In this document: positions 18,385-26,424 of the stretch, one piece after another | Layout of the letters: each line of letters opens with the position of its first letter | Numbering within the stretch: the first letter of the stretch is position 1 | Assembly: GCA_031254315.1 (NCBI GenBank) | Contig: JAIRUQ010000111.1 | Coordinates: 1-64,000, forward strand | Direction of reading: 5' to 3' | Length of the DNA: 64,000 bases | Source: Treponema sp. | Lineage (GTDB): Bacteria; Spirochaetota; Spirochaetia; Treponematales; Breznakiellaceae | The notes under the pieces: generated by a model | Told to the model about the DNA's origin: nothing | Database searches by the model: none | Seen by the model: the letters and a program-made list of their open reading frames with translations, nothing else | Made by a program: the position numbers and the translations under genes

Positions 18385-19545
18385 TTAATCAAAAGCCAAA
18401 TATGCCATTTTGCCTTCATTCCCTACTGCGACAAACCTCTGGCGTCCTGCCGCTATGCAGTTGATATGGGTCGAGCCGAATGTGCTGTTCGGTACGGCTG
18501 TCCAGCGTACCCCATCCACAGAATGCGCTATCTTACCGTTGTTTCCAACTGCGACAAAACGTTCTCGCCCGGAAGGACCGCCCCATGCAATGGCATTGAT
18601 ACTGTTGCCGTCAAATGTGCTGTTTGATACAGCAGTCCAGTTTGAGCCATCAGCGGAATACGCTATCACACCGTTATTTAATCCGACGACAAAACGTTTT
18701 TGCCCGGAAGGACCGCCCCACGCAATGGCGTTGATTGCGGTGGCATTACCGAACGCTCTGACCGGTTCCATTTCTTCGGAAAAAAAATTCCAGTTTTCAC
18801 CGTCATCGGAATATACCATAGTTATGCCGCCTACAGCTTTGTATCTCGTTGCTTCCCTTTCCATGTAATCAGCGTAATACTGTTCAGGTTCCAGCGGGAT
18901 CGCTCCGGTGATAAACCGTTCCTGACCAACAGTACCGCCCCATGCGAGACCTCCAAACTTGAGATCTGCGTAGATTGCGCGCCAGTTTTCACCATCAGCG
19001 GAATACATTATCATACGCTCTCCAACTCCCACAAACCGCTCCCACCCGGCAGAACCGCCCCATTCAAGATGTCTTATATTACGACCTCCTTCCCACAAAA
19101 GAAACTCCCATCCGCCATGCGTTGACCAACTTTCCCCATCCGTGGAAGTATAAAGGTAAACATTGTTGTATGGCACATCAGTATACGACTCCACGCGGAC
19201 AAAGCGACCACGACCTGAGGGACTGCCCCATATAATCATGCCGCCAATGCCTGTCATTACAATGGGACTGGATCTGTCAACAGGGGCATTCCAGTTTACC
19301 CCATCTGAGGAATACGCAAACGGTATTCTGGTGGAGTTACCCACAGCGATAAACCGCTGTCGTCCGGCGGGACCGCCCCATATAACACTGCGAGAATTGC
19401 CGCCAACACCGTCTCCCAATGGAGTACCACGAACGGCAACCCAGTTATTCCAGTTATCGGATTGGGTCGTCCTTTGACCAAAAGCTGTTGGCGGATTTGC
19501 AACCAACAGAACCAGCATAATTGCAAAAAATGTTAAATGTTTCAT
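18385..19545 (-). CDS. Secreted repeat protein, probable beta-propeller
   Basis: A 386-residue protein with a cleavable signal peptide (ending PPTAFGQ). It contains about seven repeats of roughly 45-50 residues with the pattern AWGGPSGRERFVAVGNNG-KIAYSADG-NW. The repeats are strongest at the C-terminus. The pattern resembles BNR/Ycf48-like propeller blades. It is likely a secreted or periplasmic binding protein; its ligand is unknown. Confidence 0.72.
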   Translation of the reverse strand: MKHLTFFAIMLVLLVANPPTAFGQRTTQSDNWNNWVAVRGTPLGDGVGGNSRSVIWGGPAGRQRFIAVGNSTRIPFAYSSDGVNWNAPVDRSSPIVMTGIGGMIIWGSPSGRGRFVRVESYTDVPYNNVYLYTSTDGESWSTHGGWEFLLWEGGRNIRHLEWGGSAGWERFVGVGERMIMYSADGENWRAIYADLKFGGLAWGGTVGQERFITGAIPLEPEQYYADYMEREATRYKAVGGITMVYSDDGENWNFFSEEMEPVRAFGNATAINAIAWGGPSGQKRFVVGLNNGVIAYSADGSNWTAVSNSTFDGNSINAIAWGGPSGRERFVAVGNNGKIAHSVDGVRWTAVPNSTFGSTHINCIAAGRQRFVAVGNEGKMAYLAFD

Positions 19546-19569
19546 TTGTGTATCCTCCTTTTTTTCCCT

Positions 19570-20377
19570 CTACAATTTCGTCCCACAGAATGGGCAAATT
19601 ACCCAGTCTTGTTCAATTTTTTTTCCGCAATTAGTACAAAAACTGTTTCCCGTTTTTTGTCCGTTTTGCCCGTCTATCTCCTGAAGATGCCCGGCAAGCT
19701 CTTTTGCTATTTCATTATCAGGTTCAATTTGTAAAGCTTTTTCCAAATCGGCGCCGGCTTTTTCTAAATCGCCGTTTTCGATATAAGCGGCGCACCGCCC
19801 GGTGTACGCACTCACATAGGCAGGGCTATATTGTATAGCTTTGGTATAGTCAGCAATGGCTTTGTCTAGAGCATTAATACATGTGTATGCGTCTCCACGG
19901 CTACCATACTTTATAGCGGCGGTTTCACCTGCCTCATTTGGTTTAAGCTGTATTGCTTGGGTAAAATCATTAATTGCTTTATCGTAATCTTCTATAATAA
20001 AAATACGCCAAGCCCCGGTTGTTATATGCAGTGTCATCTTCAGGGGTAATCTGCAAGACTTTACTATAATCATCAATGGCTTTGTCATAATCTCCCTTAA
20101 GGAAATATGTTCCGCCGCGCTCATAGTACGGGTCTGCAATGTCAGGTGGGGCAAACCGTGCCGCTTCGCTAAAATGCGCTATTGCCTCATCGTACTGCTC
20201 TGCTTCTTTACAAGTCAGACCGGCATTATACGCTTTTCTTGCCGGAGATTCACCATTATCTGGTATACTTACTTGCTGTGCTTCCGCTTGTCCGTCCGTT
20301 CCAGCCTTCGCTCCGCATTTATTACAGAATTTCGCCCCTTCTTTAAGTTGTATTCCGCACTGTTCACAAAAAGCCAT
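19570..20377 (-). pseudogene. Zinc-ribbon/TPR/zinc-ribbon protein, broken by a one-base frameshift
   Basis: The first part (start 20377) has an N-terminal zinc ribbon (FCEQCG, FCNKCG) and TPR units, and runs into a stop after AYFYYRRLR. The second part, in another frame, continues with EDYDKAINDFTQAI, more TPRs and a C-terminal zinc ribbon (FCTNCGKKIEQDWVICPFCG). Removing one base from the five-A run at 19999-20003 restores AYFIIEDYDKAI and one protein of about 269 residues. It is either a recent frameshift mutation, a phase-variable gene or a sequencing error in a homopolymer. Confidence 0.82.
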
Positions 20378-20400
20378 ATTTTCTCCTCAAAAAAGTATTG

Positions 20401-20868
20401 TTATAAAAGCCTTAATAGGTCATTCAACAGATCAAGGGGTGATTTTTTCCAGACTAACCAAACAATTAATAAAATGAAGATTATAAAATATACAAAACCT
20501 TTTAAGGCGCCCCCCTTGCCTTGTTCAACGGGCTTTTTGCCTCCGGATACATTTGGTACAGCATTATTGGGCGGTGTGGATGCTACATGGTTTATTTGTT
20601 CTACGCCGTATCCTGTTTTTTCAGAATCCATTGAAATTACAGGACTGGTTTCGATAACAGGATTTACAACTTCATCCATTGCTCCAACCTTCGCTCCACA
20701 ATTAGCGCAAAACGCTTCCCCTTCTTCAAGCGGCGCACCGCATTGGTTACATGATGAGGCTGTCGGTGTATTTTGTTCGGGGGTAACGTCCCCAACCTGT
20801 GTACCGCATTTGCCGCAAAACTTTGCGCCTTCGTTTAGTTGTTCTCCGCATTGATCACAAAAAGCCAT
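20401..20868 (-). CDS. Double zinc-ribbon membrane protein
   Basis: A 155-residue protein with two zinc ribbons at about residues 3-22 (FCDQCG, FCGKCG) and 39-59 (SCNQCGAPLEEGEAFCANCG). A linker and one C-terminal membrane segment follow (GFVYFIIFILLIVWLVW). The first 60 codons are nearly identical in DNA to those of the gene at 20941-21600, which shows a recent duplication. It lies in a minus-strand cluster of four zinc-ribbon genes. Function unknown; proteins of this plan are thought to be membrane-tethered adaptors. Confidence 0.78.
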   Translation of the reverse strand: MAFCDQCGEQLNEGAKFCGKCGTQVGDVTPEQNTPTASSCNQCGAPLEEGEAFCANCGAKVGAMDEVVNPVIETSPVISMDSEKTGYGVEQINHVASTPPNNAVPNVSGGKKPVEQGKGGALKGFVYFIIFILLIVWLVWKKSPLDLLNDLLRLL

Positions 20869-20940
20869 TGTTTCCTCCTATTTCCTGTTTAATTTTCACC
20901 TAACACCGCTATATGTAGCGTACAGTTGCACCTAACGACA

Positions 20941-21600
20941 CTAGGCGAAAACGGTAGCTGATACTCTATCTTTTGATAAAATATACCCTCTTTTTATTTC
21001 ATCCTTTCTTATACCCTTAAGTAATAATCCAACATTATTACCAGGAATGGCCTCTTTAAGAGGCTTATTAAACGATTCAATTTCAGTAACCACAGTGCTT
21101 TTTATGAAATTATCACCAGATATTATGATTATCTCCTTTAATTTAATTGGATAATTTTCAATTGTTCCGGTAACAATAGTACCACGACCAAAAATAGAAA
21201 AAACATCTTCAATTTCCATGAAATAAACTTGTTCCTTGAACTTTGCCGCTGGAGCCTTGCATTGGAGGCAGGCATCAGGTGCGTTGCCCCCTCTGTGTAC
21301 ATAACCGCATACAGAACAAACCCATATTTTCATGACCTTTTCGCCAATAGGGGTAATGTTTGAGTGCCTGGCCATTGGAACACTGCTTTGCGACCCAGCG
21401 GCTCCCCCCGCCCCTCCAACCTTCGCACCGCAATTAGCGCAAAACCCTTCCCCCGCCTCAAGCGGCGCGCCGCATTGATTACATGATGAGGCTGTCGGTG
21501 TATTTTGTCCGGGGGTAACTGCCCCAACCTGTGCGCCGCATTTACCGCAAAACTTTGCGCCTTCGTTTAGTTGTTCTCCGCATTGATCACAAAAAGCCAT
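20941..21600 (-). CDS. Zinc-ribbon, rubredoxin-like and EF-Tu domain-2-like fusion protein
   Basis: A 219-residue protein. Two zinc ribbons (residues about 3-22 and 39-59) match the paralogue at 20401. A rubredoxin-like knuckle follows (WVCSVCGYVHRGG, DACLQCKAP; about 92-120), like the C-terminal domain of rubrerythrins. The last 90 residues (FSIFGRGTIVTGTIE, then PGNNVGLLLKGIRKDEIKRG) match the second beta-barrel of EF-Tu-type GTPases, but no GTPase domain is present. The domain order is unusual. Function unknown. Confidence 0.75.
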   Translation of the reverse strand: MAFCDQCGEQLNEGAKFCGKCGAQVGAVTPGQNTPTASSCNQCGAPLEAGEGFCANCGAKVGGAGGAAGSQSSVPMARHSNITPIGEKVMKIWVCSVCGYVHRGGNAPDACLQCKAPAAKFKEQVYFMEIEDVFSIFGRGTIVTGTIENYPIKLKEIIIISGDNFIKSTVVTEIESFNKPLKEAIPGNNVGLLLKGIRKDEIKRGYILSKDRVSATVFA

Positions 21601-21610
21601 AGTTTACTCC

Positions 21611-22108
21611 TTAATTAACGCTTTGTCCGCATCCGGGACAAAAACGCCCATTTGGTTTTAGGGCATTACCGCATTGTGAACAGAAATTAGTTTTTCCGTT
21701 TGAATTAGACTGAAGTTTTTTTGTAGCAGGCGCAGATCTGTTTAATTGTTGTTTCAAATACCTATTATTCAATTCAAGATTTTCTCTTTCCAACTCAAGA
21801 TTTTCTTTTTCCAAAGCAATTTGTTTTTTTACGTCAGGTCTATTCATAAATTCATTCATTTCTTTTTCAGTATTCTTTTTTACCCTTTCTATAGTTTTAC
21901 AACGATTACAAAGAACTTTTTTCTTTGCGCCGTAAATTATTGTATCTAATAATCCAACTCCTTCCATGCCTGGGTTTGAGTTACGTACTCTACCCCTTGA
22001 ATCGTATTCCGGAGATTTGCTTATCGTACCATCAATAATTACAGAACCACAATTATCACATTTTACTTTATTCGTAAACATTATTTTCAGCGTTTTACCA
22101 ATACCCAT
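21611..22108 (-). CDS. Zinc-ribbon protein with coiled coil
   Basis: A 165-residue protein. It has an N-terminal CDNCG and CNRCK pair, a helical stretch rich in Lys, Glu and Leu at about 90-130 (LEKENLELERENLELNNRYL) that should form a coiled coil, and a C-terminal zinc ribbon (FCSQCG, FCPGCG). A purine-rich AGGAGG-type site lies before the start. It is first in the minus-strand zinc-ribbon cluster. Function unknown. Confidence 0.75.
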   Translation of the reverse strand: MGIGKTLKIMFTNKVKCDNCGSVIIDGTISKSPEYDSRGRVRNSNPGMEGVGLLDTIIYGAKKKVLCNRCKTIERVKKNTEKEMNEFMNRPDVKKQIALEKENLELERENLELNNRYLKQQLNRSAPATKKLQSNSNGKTNFCSQCGNALKPNGRFCPGCGQSVN

Positions 22109-22387
22109 AAAAACCTCCTTTTTGTGATCTCCGTTTTCTTTAGAAACGAATAATCACTAACCTTTTAAAAAGTCTGACTTCTTAGAAGATTTATCCGCTC
22201 AAAAGGCAAAAATATCCCAACGAGGCAATAAAAACGATTGGAGTTTTTATAATGAAAAGCTTCCAACTCTTTGTTATTCCAAGATAATGAGAAACAAAAC
22301 AGGAAAAAAATAGAAAATATCGGATTATTACATGATTTAGGAGAGCTTTTGTACTGTTGCCTGCCGACGGGAAGTAGATATAATATA

Positions 22388-22401
22388 CCCCCCCCCCCCC
22401 C
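22388..22401. repeat. Homopolymer tract of 14 C
   Basis: Fourteen consecutive C (G on the minus strand) in the 504-bp gap 22109-22612, about 280 bp upstream of the zinc-ribbon gene cluster and 150 bp outside the left prophage repeat. Tracts of this length slip during replication. The rest of this gap is AT-rich and I find no supported gene in it. Confidence 0.85.
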
Positions 22402-22550
22402 GTTCATTGTGGTAAATTTAGGCGCAAAATCCTCGCAGTGCCAGCTTTGATATGGGGTGAATTAAGCAGAGAATAGAATATGAAATAGCAGAGAATAGGC
22501 GGGAATTTTGAGGATTTAGCGGTATTTATTGGGATATAAATTGTAAAGAG

Positions 22551-22566
22551 ATTACATATAGTGTAA
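22551..22566 (+). repeat. Left terminal inverted repeat of the prophage
   Basis: ATTACATATAGTGTAA is found here and, as its exact reverse complement, at 57962-57977. It lies 47 bp outside the last left-arm gene. It probably belongs to the transposase-binding end. Confidence 0.7.
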
Positions 22567-22612
22567 TAAAAAAGCGCTACTGTTTTTTAAGAAATATTAT
22601 GAAAATATATAT

Positions 22613-22837
22613 TTAATCACCGATTCTTAACCAGTCAGCGGGGCGGCTTTTCTCTTCTTCAGCCCATCGTTCAAACATAGATTTGGATTGTATATCAACG
22701 GGCGTTCCATCTGCCATTATGAAGCAGTCATTTTCAACCCGGTCAATTCCACCAAGCCCATCTGCTATTTCACTCATGATTTGAGCTTCATCACCGGTGA
22801 GATATTTGGCTATGATTTCATCATCGCGCTTACTCAA
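22613..22837 (-). CDS. Small phage protein of unknown function
   Basis: A 74-residue acidic protein, last gene of the left late operon. Its start overlaps the end of the head/ADP-ribosyltransferase gene by 8 bases, so translation is coupled. I recognise no family. Its position right after a possible toxin-like domain allows a role as a partner or inhibitor, but nothing in the sequence shows this. Confidence 0.6.
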   Translation of the reverse strand: MSKRDDEIIAKYLTGDEAQIMSEIADGLGGIDRVENDCFIMADGTPVDIQSKSMFERWAEEEKSRPADWLRIGD

Positions 22838-24209
22838 CTACAACCTCCAAAACAATGTGAAACTTGTCTTTTTCCAGAACCTTAAATACCGTATTCCGAG
22901 GGAATAGATATTCATACTCGTTCCTTCTGTAAGTCCCTTTTTTATTATAAGCGGTATTTGAACCGATGTAAAGACCTTTTGTATTTTTGGGGGCGCGGAT
23001 TACAACCATGAAAGGTTTGATTTTTCGGTTTTCTGTGATATAGCTTTCAGCCCTATTTTTGATGGCAGATGTGCTTAAAAAACCTTTGGGGCTAGAGGAT
23101 TTTCCTACAACTGCGGTAGTCCAATGTATAGCGTTATCGCCTTTGAAAAACCATGTTTCCGCATCAAGAACAGGATACTTTGCAATAGTATCATCTAACG
23201 AATGTATCAATTTCGCAAATGGACCTTTTTCCCAATCGGTTTTGTTGATAGCGTAATTAACCTTTGAGCCTACGCCTTTTGAATATGTGCTTATATATGA
23301 GAATGCGCTAAGGTTTTCTTTTTTCAGTTTCTTGAAAAACGGTGTTGATACCTGCTGTAGCTCCGCAGTTCTTTGTCTATCAGCCATAACTGGAACGATA
23401 TTTTTTGTGGTATTGGCGTATTTGCGCTCTGCCTGTTTTAACGCCGCTTCCGCTCCTTTTCCTCGTGCCGCTTTGCCCACGTGCCAGTTAAATGCAGGAT
23501 CAACACCGTTCGGAATTTCTTCTAAAAGCCCCTTGCGTTCATTATAAAACCAGTGGGTTCCTTCTTTCGGCGCTTCAGTCTTTACTTTAAGCCTTCCGCC
23601 TCCTCTACCATCCGCTCTTGGCGGTACTGGTATGCCCTCGGCTTCATATTTTTTTAGTTGGGCTTCGGTAACGGCGCGAGTGTAGCATTTACAGCCCCAG
23701 CCTTTAGGGGGAAAATGGTCATCCCACCAAGGATCGTCTTTCGGCAGAATAAGCCCGTTCCAGCTTTCATGTTCCTCTCGATGTTTAATGCTGGGTCCTG
23801 TACAGTACATCAGGTATGGGTGCAAGTCGCTTTCCATAGTTCGCTCATACTGACCTGCCTGATAAGCGGAACGCATATTGACGTTGTAAATTGTTCTTAG
23901 TCTGCGATCACTGCCAAGGTGTGTAATTACCGTCTGACCGGTACGATCATCTGTTACCTTTCTGGTTGACCAACCTTTCTGTTTTAATATTGGCTTTATG
24001 TTTTTCTTGAAGGAGTCAAATGACTGCCCATTCTCAACAGCTTGTATGACAGCATTATGTATATCTGAAAGAACATCCAACTGCATGGCTTTGGCAACCG
24101 TGAAAGAAGCGGCGTGTTCTTCATTCCACACGTCTTTATAACTGAAACCTACTTTCAAATTTTTATTTTTGATAAAGTCCAGTGCGGCTTTGGGAATTAT
24201 ATCTGCCAT
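22830..24209 (-). CDS. F-type head morphogenesis protein fused to an ADP-ribosyltransferase-like domain
   Basis: A 459-residue protein. Residues about 1-200 match the Mu gpF/SPP1 gp7 head morphogenesis family (YNVNMRSAYQAGQYERTM, then PPKGWGCKCYTRAVTEAQL). Residues about 300-459 look like an ADP-ribosyltransferase fold of the R-S-E type: GFLSTSA (376-382) as the STS motif and NEYEYLFPRNTVFKVLE (from about 430) with an E-x-E pair. The first motif reads WFFKGDNA, so a Lys replaces the usual Arg and activity is uncertain. The gene sits between the methyltransferase and a small downstream gene, overlapping both. The protein may ride in the virion. Confidence 0.8.
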   Translation of the reverse strand: MADIIPKAALDFIKNKNLKVGFSYKDVWNEEHAASFTVAKAMQLDVLSDIHNAVIQAVENGQSFDSFKKNIKPILKQKGWSTRKVTDDRTGQTVITHLGSDRRLRTIYNVNMRSAYQAGQYERTMESDLHPYLMYCTGPSIKHREEHESWNGLILPKDDPWWDDHFPPKGWGCKCYTRAVTEAQLKKYEAEGIPVPPRADGRGGGRLKVKTEAPKEGTHWFYNERKGLLEEIPNGVDPAFNWHVGKAARGKGAEAALKQAERKYANTTKNIVPVMADRQRTAELQQVSTPFFKKLKKENLSAFSYISTYSKGVGSKVNYAINKTDWEKGPFAKLIHSLDDTIAKYPVLDAETWFFKGDNAIHWTTAVVGKSSSPKGFLSTSAIKNRAESYITENRKIKPFMVVIRAPKNTKGLYIGSNTAYNKKGTYRRNEYEYLFPRNTVFKVLEKDKFHIVLEVVVE

Positions 24210-24835
24210 AAACTATTCTCCGATAGGGCTTGTTTAATGCGGTTGAGAGCTAATCGGAAATATTCTTTATCAATTTCACTTGCAATGAGAGAAAAGCCCA
24301 TCATATTACATGCAACGGCTATTGAACCACTTCCAAAATGTGTGTCAAGAATTTTCATGCCCTGTTTGGCATATCTTGATAAAAGCCATTTGTAAAGTTC
24401 TATAGGTTTTTGTGTAGGGTGAATTCGGTTAGCGTTCCACGGATGGAATTCAAAAACTTTCGCATTGCCTTTTATGTTTGTCCACGCATATTCACACATA
24501 GCCATTGTAAAATTCTCTGGACGCCCTTTTTTTCGCCAGATAATAAAATTTCGACTAGGTGGCAATGTGAAATAATTTCCGCCCCATATTATTTGATAAT
24601 TAGAAACACGAAATAACTCAGTAAAAAAAACTGCGGTTGGCTTTTTATCCCAGTTTTTTATTTTTGATCCGTATTTTTTAGACCATGTTCCACCTGTCAT
24701 AGAAGAACCACTCTCACTTAAGCCATAAGGCGGATCGACAATGGCGAGGTCTATACTTTTATCAGGCAATGTTGCCATGAGTTTCATGCAATCGCCGAGG
24801 TAGAGTGTACAGTTCCCAATTACTTCTTTTCTCAT
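24197..24835 (-). CDS. DNA adenine N6-methyltransferase (beta class)
   Basis: A 212-residue enzyme. The catalytic motif DPPYGLSE comes first and the SAM-binding motif DTHFGSGSIAVAC is near the C-terminus, which is the beta-class order. HPTQKPIELYKWLLSRYAKQ is typical of these enzymes. It should methylate adenine in a specific site to protect phage DNA or alter host regulation. No restriction partner is nearby. It sits between portal and F-type head genes, overlapping both by a few bases, within the late packaging operon. Confidence 0.9.
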   Translation of the reverse strand: MRKEVIGNCTLYLGDCMKLMATLPDKSIDLAIVDPPYGLSESGSSMTGGTWSKKYGSKIKNWDKKPTAVFFTELFRVSNYQIIWGGNYFTLPPSRNFIIWRKKGRPENFTMAMCEYAWTNIKGNAKVFEFHPWNANRIHPTQKPIELYKWLLSRYAKQGMKILDTHFGSGSIAVACNMMGFSLIASEIDKEYFRLALNRIKQALSENSLWQI

Positions 24836-26424
24836 TTCTTCCCGTCAAACTCCGCACTTCCCAGCGCCCGTGCCTTGAATGTGGCGACCGCAATACACTC
24901 GGCGATTTTATCAGGCTTCCAGCCTGTAACCAGTTTTGTTAGCTCTTTTTGAAAACTCTCAAAATCAGTTGATGCATCAGCCGCTTTTTCTATCACGTTT
25001 GCGATTTCATCAGACACAGCGATGTAACCGCTTTCATTTTCCTCTGCCAACTCATCAACACTGTCAGACGCTTCAGCAGTATCGGCGGCGTTGAGCGCAA
25101 CTTTCTTTTCTGCATTTAGCTCATCCGTAAAATCAGGAATGTCAGGCGCAACCGAAGCCCTGCCGCCGATTACCTCATCTCCTTCATCGGGGTTGGAAAG
25201 TCCGATTAGCGAGCGTACTTCGTCAGCTTTGACTTTCAAACCTTGCGGTCCCAGTTTTTCTACCGCTGTAATTATTTGCTCAATATTTTTTTCATCGGGC
25301 TTGAAGAGGTCTATTCGGGGATATTCTTCCTGTTCGCCGTAATTTAGGTTGATATACGGCACGGTGAGGGCGGCGTTCAATGTGTCGATAACCTGCTGGA
25401 TATCGCTGTCGCCAATGTCATTCCGCACTTTGTCGTGGGTTTCACTCTGCGACCTGCTGGAACCTGCATCGGCAGTCATGGTCTGACCTAACACGAGCTT
25501 GCTTACCTGTCTGTCGATCCAATCCGCCATGTCCATGTAGACTTGCGACTTTTCGCCAACGCTCTTGGATTCTATTATCTCAAGCTGGGCGCTCTCTGGA
25601 ATGATTGCGCCGAAATCTTGCCCTATGGCGGCAACTGCGCGTTTGAGCGTTATGCGGTCTTCATCGGTGAATTTTTTACCATACTTGCCAATGCGGATCG
25701 GGTAGCCGTAGCGGTCGATGAAAGCCGCCCAGCTCGTTACGTCATAGGTTTTGAGCATCCAGTAATACAAAGCCGGAAGCGCAAGCCCTGCCGTAATCTG
25801 CTTTCCGCTGATTAGGTGCGGCTCATGTACAACAAACTGAAACGGCTTGAGCGGTTCAAGATCGTTTCCATAGGGAGCGCGGAGCATGAGAGTATCGCCT
25901 GTCTCACGGTCGTATTGGAACCAGCGAGGATCGCGGAATTTATACGCTTTCGGTTTCCACGGTGTGCGGCTTGTGTCCCAGATTATTTCATTGACGGAAA
26001 ATCCTTTGCCCAAAGCGTCAAGCATATCACGGATCAAAGAGCGCAGTTTTGCCGATTGGTTTTTTACAATATCGCGTTCTATGGCATCGGCGAGTTCGAC
26101 ATCTTTTTTTTCTTCTCCTGCAGGGATTACTTTTATTTCAAGCCCTGTAACAGCGTCTTTGCGTGTGGAGAGTACGGAGCGGTAATGCAAATCACGCAGT
26201 TCAATATCCTGCGATAGTTCAAGATATTCTGCCGGACATTCACCGCGCCTGACATCGATAAGGATTGTCGCAAGACGTTCAGGGGTTAGGCTGTTTAAGA
26301 GTGAAAAATCGCCCCACGGATGGCGGTTTGTATACTGAACGGCGCTTGCCTGCTCGTTCTCATCGGCGGTTTCGCCTGCGGTTTTATTGGTTATCCTCTG
26401 CCAAAAATCCTTTAATCCTCCCAT
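24832..26424 (-). CDS. Portal protein, Mu gp29-like (DUF935)
   Basis: A 530-residue protein of the DUF935 portal family, the ring through which DNA enters the head. Family-like segments include ELRDLHYRSVLSTRKDAVTG near residue 75 and SWAAFIDRYGYPIRIGKYGK near residue 230. A charged, acidic C-terminal tail of about 100 residues follows. Its 5' end overlaps the terminase gene and its 3' end overlaps the methyltransferase gene. Confidence 0.9.
   Translation of the reverse strand: MGGLKDFWQRITNKTAGETADENEQASAVQYTNRHPWGDFSLLNSLTPERLATILIDVRRGECPAEYLELSQDIELRDLHYRSVLSTRKDAVTGLEIKVIPAGEEKKDVELADAIERDIVKNQSAKLRSLIRDMLDALGKGFSVNEIIWDTSRTPWKPKAYKFRDPRWFQYDRETGDTLMLRAPYGNDLEPLKPFQFVVHEPHLISGKQITAGLALPALYYWMLKTYDVTSWAAFIDRYGYPIRIGKYGKKFTDEDRITLKRAVAAIGQDFGAIIPESAQLEIIESKSVGEKSQVYMDMADWIDRQVSKLVLGQTMTADAGSSRSQSETHDKVRNDIGDSDIQQVIDTLNAALTVPYINLNYGEQEEYPRIDLFKPDEKNIEQIITAVEKLGPQGLKVKADEVRSLIGLSNPDEGDEVIGGRASVAPDIPDFTDELNAEKKVALNAADTAEASDSVDELAEENESGYIAVSDEIANVIEKAADASTDFESFQKELTKLVTGWKPDKIAECIAVATFKARALGSAEFDGKK

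Noticed and set aside
22165..22407. 80-residue minus-strand frame starting in the C tract
   Set aside because: It starts with a run of glycine codons made by the tract, has no ribosome site and no recognisable protein character.
22401..22425. Imperfect direct repeat with 58026-58048 as an attachment site
   Set aside because: The two CGTTCA-TG-GGTAA segments match at about 21 of 24 positions, but a transposable phage makes only a short target duplication. They lie outside the inverted repeats and may be dispersed repeats.
25816..26217. Plus-strand frames opposite the portal and terminase genes
   Set aside because: They mirror well-supported minus-strand genes and show no protein features of their own.
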